Shown: in pieces, positions 1 through 9,200 of the stretch
How positions within the stretch are numbered: position 1 is the first letter of the stretch
Layout: each line of letters opens with the position of its first letter
DNA from: Theristus sp. LFF4_11
Taxonomy: Eukaryota > Nematoda > Chromadorea > Monhysterida > Xyalidae
NCBI GenBank assembly: GCA_030248135.1
Contig: JASANC010003834.1
Coordinates: 1 to 32,162, forward strand
Direction of reading: 5' to 3'
DNA length: 32,162 nucleotides
Position numbers and translations under genes: made by a program
The notes under the pieces: generated by a model
Seen by the model: the letters and a program-made list of their open reading frames with translations, nothing else
Databases searched by the model: none
What the model was told of the DNA's origin: nothing

Positions 1-299
1 TCTTTTGTAGACGCACTACTGGTGTATTTGTTAAGCTGTAAACAAAAATTGAGGCCGATAAGTTGTTTGTCTAGTTTCGACAGAAAACATCACGAGACGG
101 GGTTCCCTGTCTGAGTTTCTAGCCCTCTACAATTTTTGAAGAAGCTTGTCTTATTTTTCTTGCAAAATGTATTTGCATTTTTGTTCGGAAAAGACAACCA
201 CGAAAAAATTAGAATAAAGTTAACAAAAACATAATGACTCACATATCGACACATTTAAAAAGTTACGGCACATATAAATTTGGAGTACGTGGCGTGTTA

Positions 300-620
300 A
301 GGCCCATTCATACGAGACGTATACAGACGTACGTCGACGTACGTCTCCATGAACGAAGACGTGCCTTAAAGTGCCGTGCCGTATCATTTTAGGATTTGCG
401 CTCGTTCATGCTGACGTACGTATCAAAATCAAAATCACTTTTGGGAAGTTTGTAAAGTGACGTCCGGTTCATACGGCCATCATGCCCGGCCCGGCACGTC
501 TTTGTTCATACCAAACGTATGCAGACGTACGTCGACGTACGTCAGCATGAACGAGCGCAAATCCTAAAACAAGACGTGACGTGCCGTGCCGTACGCGCAT
601 ACGTCAGTATGAACGGGCCT
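300..620. mobile_element. PIF/Harbinger-like MITE (321 bp)
   Basis: Terminal inverted repeats of 14 bp, AGGCCCRTTCATAC at the left and its complement at the right, differ at one position. They are flanked by the 3-bp direct repeat TTA (297-299 and 621-623), the TWA-type target duplication of PIF/Harbinger elements. Both arms carry the palindromic string ACGTACGTCGACGTACGT or a close variant. A further 35-bp inverted pair lies at 387-421 and 535-569, so the single strand would fold into a long hairpin. No transposase is encoded, so it would move only with enzyme from an autonomous relative. The superfamily call rests on the TIR/TSD pattern only. Confidence 0.8.
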
Positions 621-656
621 TTAGCCGCCAGTTGTGGTACACCAGTAAACAACAAA

Positions 657-2510
657 TCATGAACTTGGCGGTGGCGGCGTTGGCAGATTGCCGACTTGAT
701 CAATGAATTCCAACAATTCGTTGTAGTAATTTCGATCTTCCACGATGTACCATTGCTCCAAGTCGAGTACGTTGTTCGGCGAACCGAGCTGCGTTTCATG
801 CGCGGCCATCCACACGCACAGCTCGTTGTTCAGATTGTTGTTTGCAAAGTACCTAAATACATGCGACTCCTCTACAATTACCGTATGTACATGAACATGT
901 TTTTCAAACTTTTGGGTCTCCGAACTACATGCTGTTCATGCAGTTTTGTCGGAGATTCCTGCTTTTTCTCGAAATAAAATGGATGGATGGATGAACAAGT
1001 ACGTTTGAACGAAGTGTTTGTTTACCGTCACCAGGATTGTCATTGTTGACGTCAGAAAAAAAAGAAAAAAGGAGAACAGCACCGCTGTGCCGGGGGAAGG
1101 GGGGGTTTTGTGGGGGGGGGGGGAAAAAAGTAGTCACGCGGGTTTTTTCTCATTAAAATAATTTAAGGGGGGGGGGTGGGGATAAGGCGGGGGTGGTGGG
1201 TGGTCGTTGCGGGCGGGGGGGGGGGGGGGGTGGGGTCGGGGACAGGGGGCGTTTTGGGGGGGGGGGGGGGGGTTGTTTTTAAGGGTTTTGTTTATGGCGC
1301 GGTTGGCGGGGGGGGGTGTTGGGGGTTTGGGGAAAACATGTGGGGAAAAAAAAAAATATTCATTAAAAAAAATAAAAATAATAGCGTGGCTCCTTTTTTT
1401 GACGGCCAAAAGGTCTCCACACAAACAAACAACGCATACTACAGTCTAACGATTGCATACGCTGAGCAGAAGCAAAAATCTAAAGAAATAACTGAAAAAA
1501 ACGCACGCGTCATGTCTTGTAAAAGACGTTGTTCTTGCTCGTTTCGTCCGTTGGCGTCAACGAATCGATCCAAATACGTCACGGTTTCGTAACCGCCGTA
1601 AAATGGCAGCAATGCCAAAAACTGATAGGTGTCGCCCTGGGTGATTCGAAAACGTTAACACGTGAAAACGCGTGAGGAAAGAAACAGCTTCTAAAGCAGT
1701 ATGCCCACTACAGTGACAGCGATATACACTCTACTGACCTGTATGGTATAGTGTATTCCGTTTCGATTATCTGTGTACACGGTCAAATGGAATCTGAAAA
1801 AAATCACAGCACTGGCTTGTCGTGTCAGACGTGAAAACTTTTCTTGCAATTCAACGTATTATTCTTTCTTGTAAAATGGTTGGCTGATTCGGATTAACAT
1901 TGTTAGTGAGTGAAGTAAGAACAATGATAATAACATAACACATAAAATAACAACGCCTTAACAATAACAGACTCACCCAGCAAACGGGCGCACGAACGAC
2001 GTGGGATTGCTGTTTACATCGTAGCGTATGCCCGGTCGTGTGATCAGCATATCAGTGATGTACTGACGCGTCAACGTGGCGAAACTTTGGCGCTGATCGA
2101 AGCCCTAAAAAGTGCAACAGGCTGTTGTTGTAGAGTCGACTGGCGACAAAAGCAGGATGGGAAGGTGATCACAAAGCGGTGCAAGGAGGGCGCAGCAACT
2201 TTGGTTGGGGTCAAGGTTGGGGTAGTCAGGAGAATTAGCAGGATTGGGGGGGGGGCAAGATAATCGAGGGGGGAGGTAAAAAAGCGGTGATATAGAACTG
2301 AACGTGATGATATGAACACGGATTCGCAAGTCGCTTACCGTTCCGAGCACTCCGGCAATGCGCCAGAACACATTTTGCAGTTCCTGCGTGATGGACGCTC
2401 GCATGACCGGCCCATCGTGCACATCCCAGCCGCGAACCATGCCCAGAATCCACTGTTCCGTTTGCTCCCGGTACGGAGCTCGGGTAGCGGAGTTGGCATC
2501 GCCAAACCAT
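657..2510 (-). CDS. Unrecognised multi-exon gene, 3' part (5' exons not resolved)
   Basis: Five minus-strand exons are supported by splice sites and frame: 2510-2339, 2104-1977, 1793-1739, 1636-1507 (possibly to 1461), and 852-657 ending in TGA. Exons 1 to 4 join in phase. The last exon starts with one base of a split codon, which fits if the fourth exon runs to a GCGTATGC donor at 1461/1460; otherwise a small exon is missing in the G-rich intron. The translation is rich in aromatic residues and poor in cysteine, with segments such as WFGDANSATRAPYREQTEQW, QNVFWRIAGVLGT, DTYQFLALLPFYGGYETVTY and LNNELCVWMAAHE, and a proline-rich tail (PTPPPPSS). I do not recognise the family and assign no function. 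Upstream exons must exist because the first one listed begins in mid codon; an ORF at 2654-3001 is a weak candidate. It lies on the same strand as, and downstream of, the PAN-repeat gene. Confidence 0.6.
905..993 (+). repeat. Truncated non-LTR retrotransposon 3' end with (GATG)n tail
   Basis: A segment around TTTTGTCGGAG-TTCCTGCTTTT followed by AATAAAATGGATGGATGGATG closely matches a second copy at about 17230-17321 in a P450 intron. Shared sequence ending in a short GATG tandem tail is typical of 5'-truncated LINE or SINE insertions. It lies in the last intron of the unrecognised minus-strand gene. The family cannot be named from so short a piece. Confidence 0.5.
1091..1330. repeat. G-rich low-complexity tract with quadruplex potential
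   Basis: Runs of G (up to about 14) separated by short T, GT or GGC spacers occupy most of this interval on the plus strand. It lies in an intron of the minus-strand gene, so the transcript would read it as poly-C. Open frames across it are glycine- or proline-rich artefacts. Confidence 0.8.
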
Positions 2511-2945
2511 CTTGACAAAAAAAATAATACGCGTATGCCGGCGCTGGGTGGTCGTAAAAAAGTACCGCAACACTATCCGCTCAATTCCCCGCAAGAGATT
2601 TGCGCAGTTTGCTACTTTGGGATTCGAGGCGCTCGCGCTTCGATGCAGCTCGTTCATATGTGATATTTTCTGCGTGTGTATTCTACTTCTACTCTCCCGT
2701 GTGATTTTGTGCAACAATAAAACACTAACAAGTGGTACATTCGCTGCACTTGTAGATTTGTGCCCAATTCGGTGCGAATCGCGGCGGCGACGATTGAGAG
2801 TATCAATTGCATTTGCGTATGTTCCCAGTCCTGTGCGCGTTTCACACGTCGAGTAACGCGTGTCGCGTCGGGATGACCACGATAAAAAGAGTTTACCAGA
2901 CGCGACCACATCTGAGCGTGGTGTGTTTCAAACATTATCACCCAA

Positions 2946-3007
2946 TGCTGATTGGCTTTGATGATCTGCGTGTGACACGGGCGCAGCTTGCAGACAGCCA
3001 ATCAGCG
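2946..3007. repeat. Short foldback with GCTGATTGGCT ends
   Basis: GCTGATTGGCT at about 2948-2958 is mirrored by AGCCAATCAGC at about 2997-3007, making a roughly 60-bp foldback. The same end motif recurs at many other non-coding positions in the window (see findings). Confidence 0.55.
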
Positions 3008-3194
3008 GAGGGTAATACTTTTTGAAAAACACTATACATACACGTGCGACGCATATACACTAACGCCAGTCACTGCTTCTACTGAGTCGGAAAAGTACGC
3101 GACATCAACGACGACACGACGAACAGCATGAATCAGGAGTGCATCGCACGCATATGAATGCTTACATCGCCGAAAACTCTTTTTATCATATACG

Positions 3195-4991
3195 CTACGG
3201 TGTATAGCTGTAGCCTTCGTCCGCAAACATTCCTGAAAGTCATTGGTTAGTAAATGAAGAGCGGAAAAAGTCCAACAACCACAACAAACGTTTTTCGTAG
3301 AACATGTTCCTCGGATCGTCCGTCTGCTTGTGCGTGCAGGTCTGGTGCTTCGGATAGCAGCGCAAGTGAGCGTGGTACGTGAACGCAACACAGCGCTGGT
3401 CGCCCTCGCAGATGCGCGTGCACTCGGCTAACGTTGTGTTCTGGCATCGCGGCCAAAGATCCAGCAGGTCATTGCCCAGACAGTCGCCCTTGGTCGCCTG
3501 GTATTCGTACAGCGGCGCTGTAAAGTGACGCTCCGTGCAGTCAATGTGTGATCAATGTAATCTGTATTGTTGTACGTCTATATCAAGCGATTGTCGATTA
3601 CGCCTTGGAATGCCATTTTCGCGACCTATTCTCAGTTCTACTTGTAAAAAGAAATATTATGTTAAACTCTGCTTTGAAAACTTGATCAGGTTTTTGATGT
3701 GGTCAGTGTCCAGTTCGCTTCCTCAGATAGAACCGTGTGTTCCAAAATCAAAGACAAGCTTCTTCTACCAGCTTTCTGGCGATGCACATCAGTACGTACT
3801 TTATGATTTATGATAATATGATTTATACTCTGCTCGCTCCCTTCTCCGCTGACCGCTCCGAAGCAACTGACTTTTGTCATAGAACGTATTGTCGGGATCC
3901 GACTGGTCCTTGCTTGCGCACGTGGCGAACTTCGGATAGCAATGTCCGGTCGGACGGTAGAACATGAAGGCGACGCAGCGTGAGTCTCCGCTGCAACGCG
4001 CTCTGCACTGTTCAAGGTTGACGTTGTTCACTGTCAGACCCCACAGGTCGTTGCCAGGACAGTCGCCCGGCGATTCCGCGTATGATACGTGCTCTGCAGC
4101 GAATATATGTTTTGTGAAACATCAAACTGCGTAATTTTGTAGTCACCCAGCCAATTCTATCACCGGGGGTGGTCCAGTCCACCGAAGTTGGTACTCTTGC
4201 TAGACTTTTACGTTGATACATTGCAACGCAAGGGACAAATACATGAAAGAAGTGACATACGTTGCTCGTAGAACATATTCTTCGGATTCGCTGTGGTCTT
4301 TATGCCGCACGTTCGGGACTTCGGAAAACATCGAGACCCGTCATACAACATGAACGCAACACATTCGACGGAGTTCGCGCAAATCACTCTGCATCTCTGA
4401 ACTTTGTAAAAGTGTGTCTCACATGCCACACTAGAATCACCGCGTGTTTCGTTGAGTGTAGACGATTCTTTTTTTCAGCGCTACTTGTATCTTTGTGTAT
4501 GATTATGGTTGTATCAGAAACATTGTCAACGATACTCGTGAGAGGATTGTTCTACTAATATCTATAGAAGCAGTTATAGATCAAGAAGTTTCAATTCAGT
4601 TAGAAAAACAAAACAAAAAATTGGTCGCACCTCATAATTGACGCCATCTGCGTACAAACCGGATATATCATTGCCCGGGCAATCGCCAGGTGTCCGAGCG
4701 TAAACTGGAACAGAATAAAATCTGTAACTGAACTGCAATTATTGCACGGTCTCTGATGATTTCTTTTGATGAGCTTAGCTTACTCTTGAATAAACCCATT
4801 TGAAAAATCATCAAAGTACTTTTTTACGCACAAAGCTATCCACAAAAAAAACATAAAAAGGACTGCCACTGCCTCCCATAATTTTTCTTACACCAACCTT
4901 TGTTCGAGTCTACATGGCATTGTTGCCCTGAGGCGTAATGAGCCGTGCCAATTAGCAACGCTAGAAAGCTGAGCAGAACAACCGATGACAT
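3195..4991 (-). CDS. Secreted protein with three PAN/apple-like six-cysteine repeats
   Basis: Six minus-strand exons join in perfect phase: 4991-4898, 4704-4631, 4396-4261, 4093-3872, 3517-3290 and 3232-3195 (TAG). They give 263 aa. Residues 1 to about 22 are a signal peptide with core SSVVLLSFLALLIGTA. Three repeats follow, at about 33-101, 105-175 and 177-251. Each has the pattern Y-x4-GDC-x-GND, then C-x3-C, RCVAF or ECVAF, C-[YF]-PK, TC, and P-x-N-x-FY near its end, that is six cysteines per repeat (in repeat 1: Cys40, 58, 62, 68, 79, 86). The spacing and the CVAF/FY elements resemble PAN/apple folds, which bind proteins or sugars outside cells; the ligand here is unknown. All inter-repeat introns are phase 1, and only repeat 1 carries an extra internal phase-0 intron. 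The last intron is only 57 nt, with a CTAAC branch-like site and a TTTCAG acceptor. Confidence 0.85.
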
Positions 4992-5040
4992 TTTCTTCGC
5001 TCAGTTTCAAATTCGTCTGACGTCAGCCTCAGAAGTTGTT

Positions 5041-5048
5041 TTTATATA
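5041..5048 (-). promoter_or_regulatory. TATA box of the PAN-repeat gene
   Basis: TATATAAA reads on the minus strand about 50 nt upstream of the initiator ATG (4991-4989). With the usual 25-30 nt spacing, transcription would start near 5012-5018 and leave a leader of about 20-25 nt. The nearby sequence shows no competing ATG. Confidence 0.6.
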
Positions 5049-6219
5049 GAAAGGAACAACCAAGATCGGAACGAAAAGTCGCACAATGAAAATTTCGCAT
5101 TTGCGGTCCCTTTTTGTCCTACCAAAGATAAGGCCACCACCATGTCACCCACGAACGCCGGAAACTCAAAATACGCAAGTATAAAATAATAAAAAGTAGA
5201 CAAAACTAATACCTGTCACCTGGAACCACTCTCAAGCGACTTGTCTTGTTAAAAAATCCACGCGACCAGGTTGTGAAAGGTACGACTGATAAGTGTGTGT
5301 TTTTAAATTTTGTTTTTCTTAGTTCTGTGCAAGCAATTTCACAAAATGTTTTGAAAATTTTGATGCCTGACACACAATCTTATATCTTGGAGTTGGAAAA
5401 CTATTGATGGTTTTGTGCTGAAAAACTAAGTTTATATGGCGAGTGGACTGGCGAGTTTGTGCGGTCCTGCGATGTAACAGTTGGAACTGCGACTGGAACT
5501 GCAATAAACGAGTCAATCTATCAAACAATTGGGCCAATCAATCAAATGATAAATCATTCGATCAATAAATCGATTGACCAACAAATCAATCGTTCAATCA
5601 ATTCAGTCACTATGGCAGCCTAAGCAAGCAGTTAATTAACCGATCTTAATTTTGCAAAAGACCCCCAACCGGTGGTTCCAACCACCAGGTTACATTTGGA
5701 TACCAGGACATATTTGCCTCGTCTCGGCTCAAACTCTCAATTGTTGAAGCAAACAAAATTCGCAGCGTGTTTTGAATTGTTATGAGTGATCATTTTTCAA
5801 AATACTTTCCCTGCTGAAACATTGAGATTGTGCACGTGCAAAATGCAGAATGAAAAAACCGTAAAACGACAAAGCTAAACTGGAATGAGAATGCAAGTTT
5901 CAGTTTCGTTTCCCCATGCGCACATGCTTGGCATTTTGTTAACTGTGAGTGTTGGTTACTGATTCATTCATTGTTTTGTAAATTTTAGACCTCCAGAGTG
6001 AAAAAACAAAATAAAACACAGCGGCTCAGAAAAGTTCGACTCTCGAGGTCGCGGAGAGAACCTCAACCAATCAATATCAATCGAGACGAGAATCAAGATT
6101 GAAATAAAACCAACATTTTATTTTAACTTGGAGTAGCGGAGTGAAGTGGAGACGGACTTTGTGGAAAATAGAAAAGACGTTCAAAGCTTGAAGAAAAAAA
6201 TAGATAAACTGAAACCATC
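5049..6219. other. Divergent intergenic region
   Basis: This is about 1.2 kb between the start of the minus-strand PAN gene and the start of FAF1 on the plus strand, so both promoters should lie here. Apart from the TATA box near 5045, it holds a degenerate AATC-rich stretch (about 5510-5605) and otherwise AT-rich sequence. I see no convincing gene. Confidence 0.6.
5510..5605. repeat. Degenerate (AATC)n low-complexity repeat
   Basis: Multiple AATCAATC, GATCAATAAATCGATTG and CAATCGTTCAATCAATTC variants follow each other, in keeping with a decayed tetranucleotide microsatellite in the divergent promoter region. Confidence 0.6.
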
Positions 6220-9200
6220 ATGGACGACGATCGTGCGGAAGTGCTCGCCAATTTTCAGGTGTTATCATTCTTTTTTTCTTCGCTTTCCCTCCAATCGTCT
6301 ATTCCCTTTATTTCAGTTTTTCAAATCCACCAAAACTCAAAGCACAATCAACCCGTCCATTGCAGGCAATAACCGGCATCACAGACGTCGGCATCTCCAT
6401 GGCGTATTTGGAGTCGTCAAATTGGGACCTGAACAGCGCAGTCGATGGGGCGCTGCAGGTGAGCAGCAATCAAATGCTATAGCTTTTATGAAAACTCGAA
6501 AGTTTTATCAATGTTGAGCCTGAGGGTTGCTTCGTGATAATCGTGAATAAATGTGAACGATGTTTGTGTTACAAAAAAACCAGACGGATGTTTCCATTCC
6601 AAATGGTACACCGGATGTTTCCATTCCAAACGATCCACCGGATGTTTCCATTCTAAACGATACACCGTTCTGGTGAAAAGAGCATAAAAATGAATGTATT
6701 GTTGAAAGTTTGATTGAATGGTTGAACATTGAGAAAAAAATGAAACAACGAATCGAAGAAACATGAACGCGAGCGCGGAGACTCGCTCGGTCGCTGGAGC
6801 ACCACAGCCCGAAATGTCTGGTTGTCTGTTTGTTTTCAGGCAGAAAATTCCTTCATCGCAGCACCGGACGCAGCGCAACCGGCAGCAAATTTCGATTTGC
6901 CGCCGGTTGCCGCCAGCGCCACCGCGAGATCGATGGACGTGCAAGACGCTGATGAGTTGCATCGCGCCGAAATCGTCAGCAACCCCGCTCAACAGCAACG
7001 CTTGGGTCGAGCGGTGAGAGCGCCGTCGCCGGTGCTCAGAAACAATCACAACAGGTTCGGGATCTCGTGCCGAGACGGGGCAAAAATTATGAACTCAACA
7101 GAAAAACCGCTGAATTCAGCAAGAGATTGTTTGACTTTCCGTTCAATCTTTTTTTGTTCTATCTGAGTTCACCACATTCCAAGTTCGTGTTGCACCGGAC
7201 TCCAGTCTTGTTCAATGTGCAGTCCAGTACCGTTTTTCGAGCGCAAACTGACATTGGAATATTGGATGGAAATCTGTCTTTGCTCTCTGTTTAAATATTG
7301 CCGTGGTTCATCTCAGAATTCACTACGCGGAGGCATCGCCCGGAACGAGAGGCGGCAGTTCAAATCGTCAGTCTGGATCGAAATTCAAGCCTGCTTCATC
7401 GTCAGCCACACCGGCAGCGGCCGGCGACGGTGAGCGAAATCCGTGGAAGGAGTGGGCGGACGGCGCCGCTACCGATGCTCAAGGTTGACAACGCAAACAA
7501 ATTGAGAATCTAGGAAAAGTCGATGTTGATTTTGGTGGTGATCGTTTGGCCGCCGTGCAGCAACGCTCTGCGTTCTATTCATGTTGCACTGGTTTTCGAA
7601 TGAAGTTTCCGATTCCGTATCCTTTTCAAGAGAGAGAACTGCAAAACCGACGGCCACCGAGCCCGCAATTGGGCCGCGATCAAAAATTGATGTTGATGGA
7701 GAAAATCTCTGTTGTTTTTTGGGATGGCCGCTTGAAGTGTGTCCAATTTCACGAAGACACCACCGAGCAGCAACGTTTCAGAGCACTCCGCGAAAGCGTC
7801 ACACTCGCGCGCCGACAAGACGTTGCATTTCGAAATTCGCGGTCACACGAAACAGATCGACGTGCACATGGCATCGTCGAGCACTTTGGGTTTGTCTGTG
7901 ATTTGCGTGCCTCGAAACTGCAGAAACCACATTCAAATGCAATGTGTCCATTCTGGCGTTTGAATCTAGCAAACTGATTGGCTGCAATGAGCTGGACTGG
8001 ATGGAGCGAATCAGCGAATTAAAATCCAGCCATTCTGAGCTAATGAGTGTTCATGGTGTACAGTTCGACTGTGGTGATGTTGTATGCCAGCAGAGGTGTG
8101 CACGCCGGACAATTCTTGCTGGTACCGGCTCGGCTGGTTGCGCGACGTCGACCCCACCCCACCACATTTTTCTCGCAAATTTAGTGTCACATTCTACCTG
8201 CGCAGCGCGATTTCAAATACAAATTTCAAATACATTTATATTTTTGAAGTTTATTTTGTGTTTCGTTTGGAAAGTGTGGTTTTGACTCTCAATTTCAATA
8301 AAAAACCGGTAAACTGTAACGTCTTCGCGTAGCGAAGAAAATTTTCAAAAATTAGGCCCTGAGAACGCATTTTACCTTGCGATTTTTGGGTGTCATCCAA
8401 AGTAGTTTGCTGTCTATGACATTTATTCACGTGTTAAAAAACGCAGACGTTTAGAAACGTGCGAACAAAAAGCTTACGTAGGAGCTAGTGATCGTTGATA
8501 CGGTCAAAACAACACAAATATTCTTAGATTGAATTGAACCGTTATCAGCAAAACACTGAACAATCTAAAAAACGAACGATGAATTCGTGATCGCCATTGT
8601 CAAACAAATTAAAGTGTCGGCGCAGAAAAAAATTTCTGAAAAACAATTCCTTGAAATCTTTGAAAATTGAGAGAATCAAAAAAGCTGACCGAAACGACCA
8701 ATTTCTTTGCGTCATACCAAATTATTTTGCATCATTGACGTACGATTTCGCGTAAAAAAACCCTGGATGTCTGTGCAACGCACATTTGCGAAACAAAATG
8801 TGCACCATCTACATGCGCAGCGCGATTTCAAATACAAATACATTGCAACCTACTAAAGTACCACGACAGTAGTCAGTCAATTTAAATCTTATTTTGAAGC
8901 AATTTTTATTTCATTTGTGAAAATTTTGTCTCTTCCACCTGAGGCGCTGCGCGACATCTGTGAATTAAAATGATTGCTCACAGAGATTTCAGCAGCTCAC
9001 AACAAAAGCACAATGAGCAGACCTTAATTTTGACTGATAGATGCGCGACATGGGCAATTGATTTCGAAGTAATTTTTCAAATTCATGTGTGAAACTTTTT
9101 GTCTCTTTCAACTCCGACCGAGGCGCTGCGCGACGTAGCCCCTAGGCCCTGCGCGACGCGCGACGTTTGCCGGTACCGGTACCCCCTAAGTACCCCCCGT

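Noticed and set aside
1134..1592. Glycine-rich and proline-rich open frames on both strands
   Set aside because: They come from the G-tract. The minus-strand exon of the real gene (1636 to 1507 or 1461) is in another frame and overlaps their end.
2654..3001. First exon of the unrecognised minus-strand gene (frame with QMQLILSIVAAAIRTEL)
   Set aside because: No donor in this frame gives the phase needed by the exon at 2510, and part of the frame overlaps a foldback repeat. It is kept only as a weak candidate.
6508..6729. Minus-strand open frame with repeated FGMETSG
   Set aside because: It is the 27-bp minisatellite in FAF1 intron 2 read in frame; no start context, splice sites or conservation support it.
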